This document shows positions 1-9,427 of a stretch of 25,442 bases of DNA, one piece after another. Under the pieces are notes generated by a model. That model had not been told where the DNA came from. It did not search any database and worked only from the letters and a program-made list of their open reading frames with translations. The position numbers were made by a program, and so were the translations under genes. The first letter of the stretch is position 1, and every line of letters starts with the position of its first letter. Source of the stretch: Oscillospiraceae bacterium (GTDB lineage Bacteria > Bacillota > Clostridia > Oscillospirales > CAG-272). The DNA lies in NCBI GenBank assembly GCA_015065045.1, contig SVRB01000009.1:1-25442 (forward strand), read 5' to 3'.

Positions 1-839
1 ATTACCGTGTTTGCTATAATGTTTCCCGCAGTTTCGGGGGCGACTTTACCGGGAAGAGAGAGAGCAAATATAACCTTTTTGTTTGTTTTCTTTGCATACT
101 CAAAATCAACTCCGCCCGGTGCTGAAGCAAGATCGATTATGATTACGTTATTCTTGGTTTTATCTAAGACCGATCTATCGATCACCATACTCGGAACAGT
201 GTTGAATATTATGTGCTTGTCGCATATATATTCAGCCATTTCCTTGATGTTTACAGCATTGACTCCATCAGCCTCTGCCCAAGTCAACGCCTCCTCGCTT
301 CTTGCAAAAACGGTTACGTCGCTGTCCAATTTTTTCAGCATTTTTGAGAGTATCTTGCCGATCCTTCCATAACCTACAACGGCGCATTTTGAGCCAAATA
401 TCGTAATTTTCAGTTCATTCATTGCTATTGCTAAGGCTCCCTCGGCTGTTGGGATAGCATTTAGGATAGACAGCCTTTCCGATGTGTAGTAATCCAAGAT
501 TTTGCACCCTTTTTCCGTGAGCTTTTTACAGAAACCGGTTGTGAATTTACCTCCTGCAACGATTTGACCGTCGGTTAATAAAGATGCAAGATCGTCAAGC
601 TTTATATCCTCGCAGCTCAAGGGACAAAATATTCTTATTCCGTCAGCCGAAAACGGTAACGGAAGAAGTATCAGTGAACAACCGTAAACAGCTTCTTTTA
701 GAGAGTTTGCTTTTTTTGCTTCCGGAATATTCTCATCTATGCCGAAAACTTTTACGTCATAGCCTTTTTTATACATTGTTTGTATAGCCGACAGCTGTCT
801 AAGGTCGCCGCCGAGTACACAGATTTTTATATCGTTCAT
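1..839 (-). CDS. dpaA: Dipicolinate synthase subunit A (3' end cut by window edge)
   Basis: My reading of the minus strand gives 279 codons from an ATG at 839 with no stop before the window edge, so the C-terminus is missing. Known SpoVFA/DpaA proteins are about 300 residues, so nearly all is present. It begins MNDIKICVLGGDLRQ, has the family-like stretch IPTAEGALAIAMNE near residue 130, a Rossmann GxGxxG motif (VGYGRIG, residues 155-161), and LASAPGGVDFEY near 237. With DpaB it makes dipicolinic acid from a lysine-pathway precursor in the mother cell during sporulation. The start is supported by AAAGGAG about 9 bases upstream. dpaB, normally the next gene, would lie beyond position 1. The gene is divergent from miaB. 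I am confident of the family; sporulation of this organism is inferred from it. Confidence 0.9.
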   Translation of the reverse strand, partial: MNDIKICVLGGDLRQLSAIQTMYKKGYDVKVFGIDENIPEAKKANSLKEAVYGCSLILLPLPFSADGIRIFCPLSCEDIKLDDLASLLTDGQIVAGGKFTTGFCKKLTEKGCKILDYYTSERLSILNAIPTAEGALAIAMNELKITIFGSKCAVVGYGRIGKILSKMLKKLDSDVTVFARSEEALTWAEADGVNAVNIKEMAEYICDKHIIFNTVPSMVIDRSVLDKTKNNVIIIDLASAPGGVDFEYAKKTNKKVIFALSLPGKVAPETAGNIIANTV

Positions 840-907
840 AATGTACATCTCCTTTCAGGGATATTGGTAATTTCTTTGTTTTTGAAACTCTTTTTTGATG
901 CAGGCGA

Positions 908-939
908 TACTTTATGTATGCCATACTACATTTTATGAG
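908..939 (-). promoter_or_regulatory. Candidate sporulation (sigma-E/K type) promoter for dpaA
   Basis: The minus strand holds overlapping CATACATA (913-920) and CATAAAGTA (908-916), which resemble the -10 boxes of mother-cell sigma factors (CATACAnT for sigma-E, CATAnnnTA for sigma-K). A CTCATA-like -35 sits 13 to 17 bases upstream at 934-939. In Bacillus the dpa operon is read by sigma-K. The match is partial and the -35 is weak, so this is a suggestion only. Confidence 0.3.
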
Positions 940-952
940 AGCCGTTTTTATA

Positions 953-981
953 TTGACAATATATAATAATATTGTTATAAT
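953..981 (+). promoter_or_regulatory. Consensus sigma-A promoter of the miaB-mutS-mutL-tgt operon
   Basis: TTGACA at 953-958 and TATAAT at 976-981 are both perfect consensus hexamers, separated by the ideal 17 bases. The miaB start codon lies 60 bases downstream. No other good promoter is seen before the four closely spaced genes that follow, so it probably drives them all. Confidence 0.85.
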
Positions 982-1040
982 ATTATAATAGCGAATATTG
1001 TGTGTAAGACTGTTATGTTGTAAGGAAAAACAGGGAAAAT

Positions 1041-2468
1041 ATGAATAATAAGACGATAAATATTTCACAAGAACAAATAGAACAGCAGTACGGGTTTATG
1101 AGACTCGTAAGAGAAAGAAATAACGTATTTTTTGCCGAAAACGGAAGGCTTCCTCGAGTATATGTGTTGACATTTGGCTGTCAGCAGAACGAGGCTGACA
1201 GTGAGTATCTTGCGGGTATGTCTATAGAAATGGGATACGAAAAGACCGAGGATGCAGAAAGAGCGGATTTGATCTTGGTAAATACCTGCGCTGTAAGAGA
1301 ACACGCTGAATTAAGAGCCCTTTCGATTACAGGACAGTTTAAGCATTTAAAAAAGGCTAACAGAAATCTGAAAATAGGTATTTGCGGTTGTATGGTAACG
1401 CAGGAACACCGCAAGGATGATATAAAAAACAAGTATCCTTATGTTGATTTTCTTTTTGGAACAAATATGCTTTGGAGATTTCCTGAGATTCTGAATGAAT
1501 CTTTTGACAGAAAGAAACGCTTGTTTTATTTTGATCACGAGAGCTCTAACGTATGGGAAGGACTTCCCGTAAAGCGAGAAAGTGATTTTAAGGCTTGGAT
1601 CAGCGTTATGTACGGTTGTAACAATTTTTGTTCATACTGTGTTGTTCCGTATGTAAGAGGCAGAGAGAGAAGCAGACAGCCGAATAAAATTTTAAAACAG
1701 ATAAAAGATCTTGCTGATAAGGGATATAAGGAATTTACGCTTCTCGGTCAGAACGTAAACAGCTACGGCAAGGATTTGAATATCGACTATGATTTTTCCG
1801 ATCTTTTGACGGATATATGTAAGATTGACGGAGATTTCTGGGTAAGATTTATGACGAGCCATCCGAAGGATGCTTCAAGAAAGCTTATAGATACGATGGC
1901 ACGCGAAGAAAAGATAGTAAAGCATTTGCATTTGCCGTTCCAGGCGGGGAATGACAGAGTGCTTAAGGTTATGAACAGAAAATACGATTCAAATGGTTAT
2001 TTTGAGCTTGTTTCGTATGCAAAGGAAAAAATACATAACGTAGGGCTTACAAGTGACGTTATAGTAGGATTTCCCACGGAAACGGATGAAGAGTTTGAGG
2101 ACACTTTGGAAATGCTCAGAAAGGTCGAGTTCGACTCTGTTTATTCGTTTATATATTCACCGAGAAAGGATACTCCCGCGGCATCTATGGAAGGGCAGAT
2201 TCCTGACGAGGTGAAGAAAATGCGTTTTGCGAAATTACTTGAGGTACAGAACAGCATAACTAAGGATCTTAACTCAGAGTATGTGGGCAAGACGATAAAG
2301 ATTTTGGTAGAAGGTAAGAGCAAATCAGATACGGATAAATATACGGGAAGAAACGAAAAGAACCGTATCGTACATATAGACGGCGATGATTCATTGATAG
2401 GCAAGTTTTTGCAGGTCAGAATTGACAAGGCAGATACATTTGCAATGTACGGAACGGTAATAAATTGA
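1041..2468 (+). CDS. miaB: tRNA-2-methylthio-N6-dimethylallyladenosine synthase (MiaB)
   Basis: This 475-residue methylthiotransferase converts i6A37 to ms2i6A37 in tRNAs that read UNN codons. The N-terminal MTTase domain has the three conserved cysteines C47 (TFGCQQNEADSE), C83 (VNTCAVREHAE) and C117 (CGCM), which hold one 4Fe-4S cluster. The radical SAM cluster motif CNNFCSYC is at C193, C197 and C200, followed by VVPYVRGRERSR and LLGQNVNSYG. A TRAM domain occupies roughly residues 400-475. The VRGRERSR signature and full length favour MiaB over MtaB or RimO. It is the first gene of a four-gene operon, 16 bases ahead of mutS. The N-terminal extension of about 35 residues before the MTTase domain is usual in Clostridia. 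Confidence 0.95.
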   Translation: MNNKTINISQEQIEQQYGFMRLVRERNNVFFAENGRLPRVYVLTFGCQQNEADSEYLAGMSIEMGYEKTEDAERADLILVNTCAVREHAELRALSITGQFKHLKKANRNLKIGICGCMVTQEHRKDDIKNKYPYVDFLFGTNMLWRFPEILNESFDRKKRLFYFDHESSNVWEGLPVKRESDFKAWISVMYGCNNFCSYCVVPYVRGRERSRQPNKILKQIKDLADKGYKEFTLLGQNVNSYGKDLNIDYDFSDLLTDICKIDGDFWVRFMTSHPKDASRKLIDTMAREEKIVKHLHLPFQAGNDRVLKVMNRKYDSNGYFELVSYAKEKIHNVGLTSDVIVGFPTETDEEFEDTLEMLRKVEFDSVYSFIYSPRKDTPAASMEGQIPDEVKKMRFAKLLEVQNSITKDLNSEYVGKTIKILVEGKSKSDTDKYTGRNEKNRIVHIDGDDSLIGKFLQVRIDKADTFAMYGTVIN

Positions 2469-2484
2469 ATGTGAGGAACAAAAA

Positions 2485-5073
2485 ATGTCTCTAACACCGA
2501 TGATGAAGCAATATCTCAAAATAAAAGAACAGAATAAGGATTGTATAATTTTTTTCAGACTCGGCGATTTTTACGAGATGTTTTTTGACGATGCCGAGCT
2601 TGTTTCGCGTGAGCTTGAATTAACGTTGACGGGAAGAGATTGCGGTGGCGGCAATCGTGCGCCTATGTGCGGTGTGCCATATCACGCAGCTGAAACTTAT
2701 CTCGGCAGACTTGTTTCTAAAGGATATAAAGTAGCAATTTGCGAGCAGACGGAAGATCCTTCTCAGGCAAAGGATATAGTTAGAAGAGAAATAGTTAGAA
2801 TCGTTACTCCGGGAACTATAATCGAGAGTGAGCTTTTGACTGAATCAAAGAATAACTATCTCTGTTCGGTGTATTTAAACGGCAATTCCATAGGTGTAAC
2901 GTTTGCCGACGTTTCGACGGGCGATATCTCATCGACTGAAATTACGGGCGAACAGTGTATGGAACGTTTGCTTAATGAAATTGCAATATATTCTCCCCGT
3001 GAAATAATGCTTAACGTTGGAAAGAATGTATGTCCTGTATTATATAACTATGCAGTACAGAGACTTAATGCTTTTGTAAACGAGAATCAGTCGGAGAGAT
3101 ATGATATCAGCTATGCGAAGGGCATATTGATAAAACAATTCGGCAAGATTCCGCTTGATAACGGAGAGGCTTTATCGGATAGCATAATTGCGTCTGCAGG
3201 TGCTTTGATTGATTATATTTCAGAAACACAAAAGAGCGATATATCATATATAAGCGAGCTTAAGGTATATCATTCCGGTCAGTATCTTGAAATTGACCTC
3301 AACACAAGACGTAATCTTGAATTAACGGAAACCATGCGTTCAAAAGAAAAGCGCGGAAGTCTTTTGTGGGTTTTGGATAAGACAAAGAGTTCACCCGGAG
3401 CTCGTCTTTTGAGAAAATGGGTTGAGACTCCCCTTGTTAATACGTATTATATTACTCGCAGACAGAAGGCGGTTTCAGAACTTTATAGTGACTATTTTAA
3501 GCGTGAAGAGCTTGCTGATTGTATGAAGAGCGTGCTTGACCTTGAAAGATTGATGACCAAGGTCATATACGGAAGTGCGGGCGGTAAGGATCTTAAGTCG
3601 ATTTCATCTACGTTAGCGGTAATTCCTCAGGTTAAAGAGCTTTTGGCTGACTTTACAAGTGATGAATTGCGTGGAATACACGATGAGATAGACGAGCTAT
3701 ATGATATTTATACCTTGATTGAGACTGCAATAGTTGACGATCCTCCTTTTTCAATACGTGAGGGAGGTATTATAAGAAAAGGGTATAACGAAGAGGTCGA
3801 CAGACTTAACGATATTATTGCAAACGGTGTACAGTACGTTAAGGATCTTGAAGAAAGAGAAAAAGAAAAGACCGGAATAAAGAAGCTACGTGTCGGATAT
3901 AACAGAGTATTCGGATATTATATAGAAATACTGCGTTCTAATACCGAGGAGATACCGCTTCACTATATTAGAAAGCAGACGTTGTCTAACTGTGAGAGAT
4001 ACATAACTCAGGAATTAAAAGAGCTTGAGTCGACGATTCTCGGTGCAACAGACAGAATTACTCAGATCGAATACGAGATATTCCAAAGAATAAGAGAAAA
4101 GATAGCATCTCAGGCAGAGAGAGTACAAAAGACGGCTTATAAGCTTGCTTTGGTAGACGTTTACGTTAGCCTTGCCGACGTTGCTGTAAAGAATAATTAC
4201 GTATGTCCTGAGGTTGATTACAGCGACGTTATTGACATAAAGGACGGTAGACATCCCGTTGTTGAGATGTTTGTAAGAGACAGCTATTTTGTGCCCAATG
4301 ATACGGTGCTTGATACGGGCAGAAACAGACTTATGCTTATTACAGGTCCTAATATGGCGGGTAAATCAACGTATATGAGACAGGTTGCATTGATTGCGCT
4401 TATGGCTCAGATAGGAAGCTTTGTGCCTGCTAAGGAAGCGAGAATCGGCGTTGTCGATAAGATATTCACAAGAATAGGCGCATCCGATGATTTGGCAAGC
4501 GGTCAGTCTACATTTATGCTTGAAATGAATGAGGTTGCATATATTCTAAAGAATGCGACAAAGAAGAGCCTTATAATTTACGATGAGATCGGCAGAGGTA
4601 CAAGTACTTTTGACGGTATGAGTATAGCGAAGGCTGTTGCAGAATACAGCTCAAGCAAAAAGCTTGGAGCAAAGACTTTGTTTGCAACCCATTATCATGA
4701 ATTGACAACCCTCGAAGGTCAGATCGACGGTATTGTAAACTACAATATTGCCGCAAAGAAGAAGGGCGATGAGCTTATATTCTTGCGTAAGATCGTAAAA
4801 GGCGCGACTGATGACAGTTACGGTATAGAGGTAGCTTTGCTTGCAGGAGTACCTTCTACCGTTATTAAGAGAGCGAAGGAAATTCTTAAGGATATTGAAA
4901 GCGGCGAAAGAACTGTAGTAAAGGTTGTAAATAACTATGACGACGGAGAATTGTCGTTCGACAGTATTTCAAACAACGAGGTAGTTGACAAAATAAAGAA
5001 TATAGATCTAAATACTACAACACCTATCGAAGCTTTGGGAGTTTTGTTTGAATTAAAGAAAATGCTTCAGTAA
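2485..5073 (+). CDS. mutS: DNA mismatch repair protein MutS
   Basis: This 862-residue protein, the usual MutS1 length, recognises mismatched bases and starts methyl-independent mismatch repair with MutL. The mismatch-binding Phe-x-Glu is visible in GDFYEM (residues 27-32; F29 and E31). The clamp and lever region fills the middle. The ATPase domain has Walker A GPNMAGKST (621-629), the MutS signature YDEIGRGTSTFDGMS with Walker B acidic residues, and the switch motif ATHYHELT. The C-terminus is the usual helical dimerisation tail. Sixteen bases separate it from miaB and 25 from mutL, so the genes are very likely cotranscribed. The start follows GTGAGGAAC about 8 bases upstream. Nothing is missing. 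Confidence 0.97.
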   Translation: MSLTPMMKQYLKIKEQNKDCIIFFRLGDFYEMFFDDAELVSRELELTLTGRDCGGGNRAPMCGVPYHAAETYLGRLVSKGYKVAICEQTEDPSQAKDIVRREIVRIVTPGTIIESELLTESKNNYLCSVYLNGNSIGVTFADVSTGDISSTEITGEQCMERLLNEIAIYSPREIMLNVGKNVCPVLYNYAVQRLNAFVNENQSERYDISYAKGILIKQFGKIPLDNGEALSDSIIASAGALIDYISETQKSDISYISELKVYHSGQYLEIDLNTRRNLELTETMRSKEKRGSLLWVLDKTKSSPGARLLRKWVETPLVNTYYITRRQKAVSELYSDYFKREELADCMKSVLDLERLMTKVIYGSAGGKDLKSISSTLAVIPQVKELLADFTSDELRGIHDEIDELYDIYTLIETAIVDDPPFSIREGGIIRKGYNEEVDRLNDIIANGVQYVKDLEEREKEKTGIKKLRVGYNRVFGYYIEILRSNTEEIPLHYIRKQTLSNCERYITQELKELESTILGATDRITQIEYEIFQRIREKIASQAERVQKTAYKLALVDVYVSLADVAVKNNYVCPEVDYSDVIDIKDGRHPVVEMFVRDSYFVPNDTVLDTGRNRLMLITGPNMAGKSTYMRQVALIALMAQIGSFVPAKEARIGVVDKIFTRIGASDDLASGQSTFMLEMNEVAYILKNATKKSLIIYDEIGRGTSTFDGMSIAKAVAEYSSSKKLGAKTLFATHYHELTTLEGQIDGIVNYNIAAKKKGDELIFLRKIVKGATDDSYGIEVALLAGVPSTVIKRAKEILKDIESGERTVVKVVNNYDDGELSFDSISNNEVVDKIKNIDLNTTTPIEALGVLFELKKMLQ

Positions 5074-5098
5074 TTTTTTAGAAGAGTGGTGAAATTAT

Positions 5099-7132
5099 AT
5101 GGGAATAATAAATGTACTTGATATACACGTTGCCAATCTTATAGCGGCAGGTGAGGTTGTTGACAGACCTGCGTCTGCTGTGAAGGAATTAGTTGAAAAC
5201 TCGATCGACGCGGGAGCAACAAAGATTACCGTTGAAATAAAAAAGGGCGGTATAGCGTTTATCAGAGTATGTGACAACGGTAAGGGAATGAGCCGAGAGG
5301 ATGTTCCCGTATGTATCAAGCGCCACGCAACGAGTAAGATAAGCAACCAATGGGATCTTGGGAAGATTATGACTTTGGGATTCAGAGGAGAGGCTTTGGC
5401 GGCTATCTCGTCAGTATCAAAGGTCAGAATAATGACCAAGCGTCACGAGGATAAGACGGGAACGCTTATGGTGTGTAATCCCGGAGAAGAGGTCGTTATA
5501 GCGGAAACCGGATGTCCTGATGGAACGACGGTGATCGTTGAAGAGCTTTTTGCAAACGTTCCGGCAAGAAGAAAATTCTTAAAAAAAGATATGACAGAGG
5601 GAATGGCTATTTCAAATATGGTTGAAAAGCTTGCCCTTTCAAGACCGGATATTTCATTTAAATTTATTTACGATGATACGGTTAAATTCTGTACGGCAGG
5701 TGATAACAAGCTTGTAAACGTTATTTATGCTTTGTACGGAAGAGAGTTTACAAAAAAAATGACACAGGTTGAATGGATGACCGAGGGAGTAAAGGTTTAC
5801 GGCTTTATCGGTAATCCCGATAACGTAAAGAACAATCGTAATCATCAGATTATTTTTGTAAATGACAGATACGTAAGAAATAAAACGATTTCAGCGGCTC
5901 TCGAGCAGGCATTCGATTCATATATACCCGAGGGTAAATTTCCTTGCTGTGTTTTGAAAGTTGAGGTTCATCCGGCCTTTGTTGATGCAAACGTTCATCC
6001 GACAAAGGCAGAAGTGAAATTCAGCGACGAAAGACAGATATTTGAGGCTGTATATTCTACGGTAAGAGGGTTTGTTGAGAAAAATCTGGCAAGACCCGAG
6101 ATGAAAACAGGAATTTCGGAAGATATTGATATTGATTACAGCTTGAACACAAAGAAGCAGGCAGGATTTAATATAATAAATTCATTTGTTCCCGTTTCTG
6201 AAAAAGCAGAAAGAGAAGTACCCGAAAAGCTTTCGTTTGATGCTGAATCTGTAGTGACTGAAAAGCCTTTTGTATTTAACGAAGAGAGAAAAACAGAGGT
6301 TAAAAAGACAGTTAATCCTTTCGATAGGGTTATTGAGCCGGAATATAAGATAGATGTTCCGTTTGCTTTTAATAACGATTCATTCATACTTAATAAGAGC
6401 GATAACGTAAAGGCAGAAGAACAGCCGCTTGAAAGAACTGTTCCGTCTCCTGATACGGTGTTTGACGCTAATTACGGCGGACGCGAAGAAAGTCCGTCAG
6501 GTAAATTTATATATAATAGCGAACCCGAACGTGAAGAACAGCCAAAGCTTCCGTTTTACAGAATACTTGGCGAGGCTTTTTATTCTTATGTATTCGTTGA
6601 GATGACTGATAAGGTTTTGGTTATTGATAAACATGCAGCTCATGAGCGAATTATTTTTGAAGAACTCAAAATGAATATGAAAAAGAAGAAAAACGTTCTT
6701 CAATTTCTTTTGGTTCCGATAAAGGTGCAGCTTGACAGCGTTGAAAAGGCTACAGTAAGCGAATATTGCGATGAAATATCTGCAATAGGTTATGAAATAA
6801 GATGGGAAGAAAACGGGGATGTGATGCTATACGCCGTGCCTATGGGGCTTGAGGTTGATATGGCAGTTGATTTGTTTATGTCGATAGCTTCAAGAATAGG
6901 TCAGGGAACAGGTGTGGCTGAATTATCCAGAGACATAGTCTTTGAAAAGGCTTTGTACCAGGCATCGTGTAAGGCTGCTATAAAGGCAGGAAGACCGGAT
7001 GCACCCGAGGATACGGAAGCATTTATAAAGAAATTTTTGTCTCTCCCCGACATAAAATATTGTCCTCACGGAAGACCCGTGGCTTTTGAAATTCAGAGAG
7101 ATAATCTTGAAAAACAGTTTAAACGTAAATAA
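5099..7132 (+). CDS. mutL: DNA mismatch repair endonuclease MutL
   Basis: This 677-residue matchmaker and nicking endonuclease acts in mismatch repair. The N-terminal GHKL ATPase has KELVENSIDAGA (29-40; E30, N34), DNGKGM (59-64) and GFRGEAL (94-100). A long, poorly conserved acidic linker covers about 330-520. The C-terminal domain carries the endonuclease motif DKHAAHE at 510-516 with a second Glu at 521, SCKAAIKAG, and CPHGRP at 655-660, which together form the metal site of nicking MutL proteins. The usual DQHA is DKHA here, a mild variant that leaves the metal ligands intact. This predicts repair by self-nicking, as expected without MutH and Dam. The ribosome site (GTGGTGA) is weak, so translation may partly depend on mutS. 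Confidence 0.96.
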   Translation: MGIINVLDIHVANLIAAGEVVDRPASAVKELVENSIDAGATKITVEIKKGGIAFIRVCDNGKGMSREDVPVCIKRHATSKISNQWDLGKIMTLGFRGEALAAISSVSKVRIMTKRHEDKTGTLMVCNPGEEVVIAETGCPDGTTVIVEELFANVPARRKFLKKDMTEGMAISNMVEKLALSRPDISFKFIYDDTVKFCTAGDNKLVNVIYALYGREFTKKMTQVEWMTEGVKVYGFIGNPDNVKNNRNHQIIFVNDRYVRNKTISAALEQAFDSYIPEGKFPCCVLKVEVHPAFVDANVHPTKAEVKFSDERQIFEAVYSTVRGFVEKNLARPEMKTGISEDIDIDYSLNTKKQAGFNIINSFVPVSEKAEREVPEKLSFDAESVVTEKPFVFNEERKTEVKKTVNPFDRVIEPEYKIDVPFAFNNDSFILNKSDNVKAEEQPLERTVPSPDTVFDANYGGREESPSGKFIYNSEPEREEQPKLPFYRILGEAFYSYVFVEMTDKVLVIDKHAAHERIIFEELKMNMKKKKNVLQFLLVPIKVQLDSVEKATVSEYCDEISAIGYEIRWEENGDVMLYAVPMGLEVDMAVDLFMSIASRIGQGTGVAELSRDIVFEKALYQASCKAAIKAGRPDAPEDTEAFIKKFLSLPDIKYCPHGRPVAFEIQRDNLEKQFKRK

Positions 7133-7153
7133 CAGATCAGATGAGGAGAAAAA

Positions 7154-8287
7154 ATGGCTTTTAAATTATTAAAAACCGAAGGTAACGCAAGAAGAGGTGT
7201 TTTTGAAACAGTTCACGGAGATATTCAGACACCCGTATTTATGAACGTAGGTACAAGCGCTGCAATCAAGGGCGGCGTATCTACAATGGACCTTCGAGAG
7301 ATAAAGTGTCAGGTTGAGTTGTCAAATACGTATCACCTTCATATAAGACCCGGAGACAAGCTTATAAAGGAGCTTGGAGGTCTTCATAAGTTTTTTAACT
7401 GGGAAGGACCTATATTGACAGACTCGGGCGGTTTTCAGGTTTTTTCACTTGCGAAATTGCGTAAGATTACAGAAGAGGGCGTTGCGTTCCAGTCTCATAT
7501 GGATGGAAAGAAGATATTCATGGGACCCGAAGAGTCTATGCAGATACAGTCTAACCTCGGTTCTACTATAGCTATGGCTTTCGATGAATGCGTTGAAAAC
7601 CCTGCCGAATATCTGTACTCAAAGCGTTCTTGCGAGAGAACGACACGTTGGCTCGAAAGATGTATTAAGGAGCTTAACAGACTTAATGCGCTTCCTGATG
7701 CAGTAAACCCGAATCAGCTTTTGTTTGGAATAAATCAGGGCTGTACTTACCACGATCTAAGAATTGATCATATGAAGCAAATTGCTGAGTTTGATCTTCC
7801 CGGTTATGCAATAGGCGGACTTGCCGTAGGTGAGCCTGCAGAGGTTATGTACGATATTATAGACACCGTAGAGCCGTTTATGCCCAAGGATAAGCCAAGA
7901 TACCTTATGGGTGTTGGAACGCCTGTAAACATACTTGAGGCGGTTCATAGAGGTATTGACTTCTTTGACTGTGTAATGCCGAGCAGAAACGCAAGACACG
8001 CAAACCTCTTCACTTGGAAGGGAAAGCTTAACTTGAATAACGAAAAGTTCTACAACGATCCTCGACCGATAGATGAGGATTGCGATTGTCCAGTATGTCG
8101 AAGCTATAGCAGAGCTTATATAAGACATTTGTTTAAGGCAAGAGAAATGCTTGGTATGAGACTTTGCGTTCTTCATAATTTGTATTTCTATAATGACCTG
8201 ATGGAAAAAATCAGAGAAGCGCTTGATAACGGAACGTTTGAATCATTCTACAACTATTACAGAGACGTACTTGAAACAAGATTATAA
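7154..8287 (+). CDS. tgt: tRNA-guanine transglycosylase (queuine tRNA-ribosyltransferase)
   Basis: This 377-residue enzyme of usual bacterial length swaps guanine 34 of GUN-anticodon tRNAs for the queuosine precursor preQ1. The TIM-barrel motifs are present: LTDSGGFQVFSL (D90 general acid/base), FGINQGC, GGLAVGE, PRYLMGVG and FDCVMPSRNARH with nucleophile D272. The zinc site is C310, C312, C315 and H341. The start codon follows GAGGAG 8 bases upstream and lies 21 bases after mutL, as last gene of the operon. Its usual partners queA, yajC or secDF are not adjacent; placement behind mutSL is less common. A strong hairpin terminator follows at once. Confidence 0.96.
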   Translation: MAFKLLKTEGNARRGVFETVHGDIQTPVFMNVGTSAAIKGGVSTMDLREIKCQVELSNTYHLHIRPGDKLIKELGGLHKFFNWEGPILTDSGGFQVFSLAKLRKITEEGVAFQSHMDGKKIFMGPEESMQIQSNLGSTIAMAFDECVENPAEYLYSKRSCERTTRWLERCIKELNRLNALPDAVNPNQLLFGINQGCTYHDLRIDHMKQIAEFDLPGYAIGGLAVGEPAEVMYDIIDTVEPFMPKDKPRYLMGVGTPVNILEAVHRGIDFFDCVMPSRNARHANLFTWKGKLNLNNEKFYNDPRPIDEDCDCPVCRSYSRAYIRHLFKAREMLGMRLCVLHNLYFYNDLMEKIREALDNGTFESFYNYYRDVLETRL

Positions 8288-8291
8288 AAAT

Positions 8292-8325
8292 AAAAAATGC
8301 ACTTCAGAAATGAAGTGCATTTTTT
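8292..8325. terminator. Bidirectional intrinsic terminator between tgt and the oxidoreductase pair
   Basis: ATGCACTTC (8297-8305) pairs perfectly with GAAGTGCAT (8312-8320) around a six-base loop. The stem is flanked by an A run on the left and a T run on the right, so it works in both directions. It serves tgt on the plus strand and the convergent oxidoreductase operon on the minus strand. Confidence 0.88.
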
Positions 8326-8336
8326 GTATATAAATC

Positions 8337-9395
8337 TTAGTTAAAGTTGTAGTTAGGTTTAACAACTTCGCCTGTCTTTGAAGATTCAACGATAGCGAGA
8401 CAAGTTTCGATTGTCTTAGCGCCTTCGTAAACTGTTGTAGTAACAGGGAGATCTTCAAGAATGATCTTTGCGAATTCTTCGAATTCAGCAGCAGCGTTGT
8501 GGTTGTTGATTGCAACAGGGTATTCAACGGGAATTTCGGAGTTAATGTGCTTTGTGTGAAGTGTAGGATCTGAAACGTCAGCGATTTCACTTCTGTAAAC
8601 TTCGAATGTGCTGTTCTTGTTGTCGCAAACGATAGTACCCTTTGTGCCGTAGAATACGGAACGCATTGTGTAGTTTCTCTTACAAGCAACAGAAACGAAT
8701 ACCTTACCGATAATGCCGTTCGGGAACTTCATAATAGCGATTGTTGAATCGTCGTAGGGAAGTTCTTTATCAAAAATCTTGTGGTTAGCGTAAGCCTGAA
8801 CTTCTTCAGGGTCGCCTGCAACCCAACGGAGAAGGTCAACAGCGTGGCAACCGCCGCCAACAACACCGTCTCTGAGAGGATCCCATCTCCAAGTGTCGGG
8901 CTTAAGAATCTTTTCGTAGTTGTGAGCGTATTCGGATTCAACGAACATAAGTTCACCGATTTCGCCGCGGTCAATAATTTCCTTAGTAGCCTTGAATGCA
9001 GGAGTGTAACGGCAGATCTGACCAACCATGAACTTGAGCTCAGGGTGAGCTTCAACAGCAGCAGCAATAGCGCAGCAGTCTTCATGTGTCAAAGCAAGAG
9101 GCTTTTCGCAAAGAACGTGCTTGCCTGCTTCAAGAGCGTTGATAGCCATTTCTCTGTGAAGTCTGTCAGGAGAAATAATGATGACAGCATCAATGTCGGG
9201 CTGAGCGAGGAGTTCCTTGTAATCCTGATATCTTGTTGCAATGTTAAGTTCGTCGCCGAGCTTATTCATTCTTTCTACATCAACGTCGCAGATTGCAACG
9301 AGTTCTGCCTGCTTATGAGCGATAACGCCCTTCATGTGTCCTTTAGCCATGTTACCGCAAGAGATAACACCAACTTTAATAATCTTATTTTCCAT
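8337..9395 (-). CDS. Gfo/Idh/MocA family oxidoreductase, copy 1
   Basis: This 352-residue NAD(P)-dependent dehydrogenase belongs to the glucose-fructose oxidoreductase/inositol dehydrogenase family. An N-terminal Rossmann domain starts KVGVISCGNMAKGH; CEKPLAL (about 96-102) holds the conserved EKP lysine; GGGCHAVDLLRW (180-191) supplies the probable catalytic H184 and D187. The C-terminal domain is the usual beta-sheet sugar-binding half. The substrate cannot be read from the sequence; cyclic polyols or sugars are typical. It lies 32 bases downstream of a close paralogue in the same direction, with stretches of near-identical DNA. The start follows GAAAGGAA. Codon choice (many GCA/GCT Ala, C-ending Phe, Asn, Asp) looks more biased than in neighbours, which would fit high expression. 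Confidence 0.88.
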   Translation of the reverse strand: MENKIIKVGVISCGNMAKGHMKGVIAHKQAELVAICDVDVERMNKLGDELNIATRYQDYKELLAQPDIDAVIIISPDRLHREMAINALEAGKHVLCEKPLALTHEDCCAIAAAVEAHPELKFMVGQICRYTPAFKATKEIIDRGEIGELMFVESEYAHNYEKILKPDTWRWDPLRDGVVGGGCHAVDLLRWVAGDPEEVQAYANHKIFDKELPYDDSTIAIMKFPNGIIGKVFVSVACKRNYTMRSVFYGTKGTIVCDNKNSTFEVYRSEIADVSDPTLHTKHINSEIPVEYPVAINNHNAAAEFEEFAKIILEDLPVTTTVYEGAKTIETCLAIVESSKTGEVVKPNYNFN

Positions 9396-9427
9396 AATAA
9401 CTAATTCCTTTCACCAATCAAACTAAA

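Noticed and set aside
7..372. 121-codon plus-strand frame at the window start
   Set aside because: It is antisense to dpaA, whose minus-strand translation has the Rossmann motif and family signatures.
8781..9404. 207-codon plus-strand frame antisense to oxidoreductase copy 1
   Set aside because: It mirrors the codon bias of the real gene, has no family features, and the minus-strand protein shows all motifs. Similar antisense frames occur at 10226-10630 and 9932-10156.
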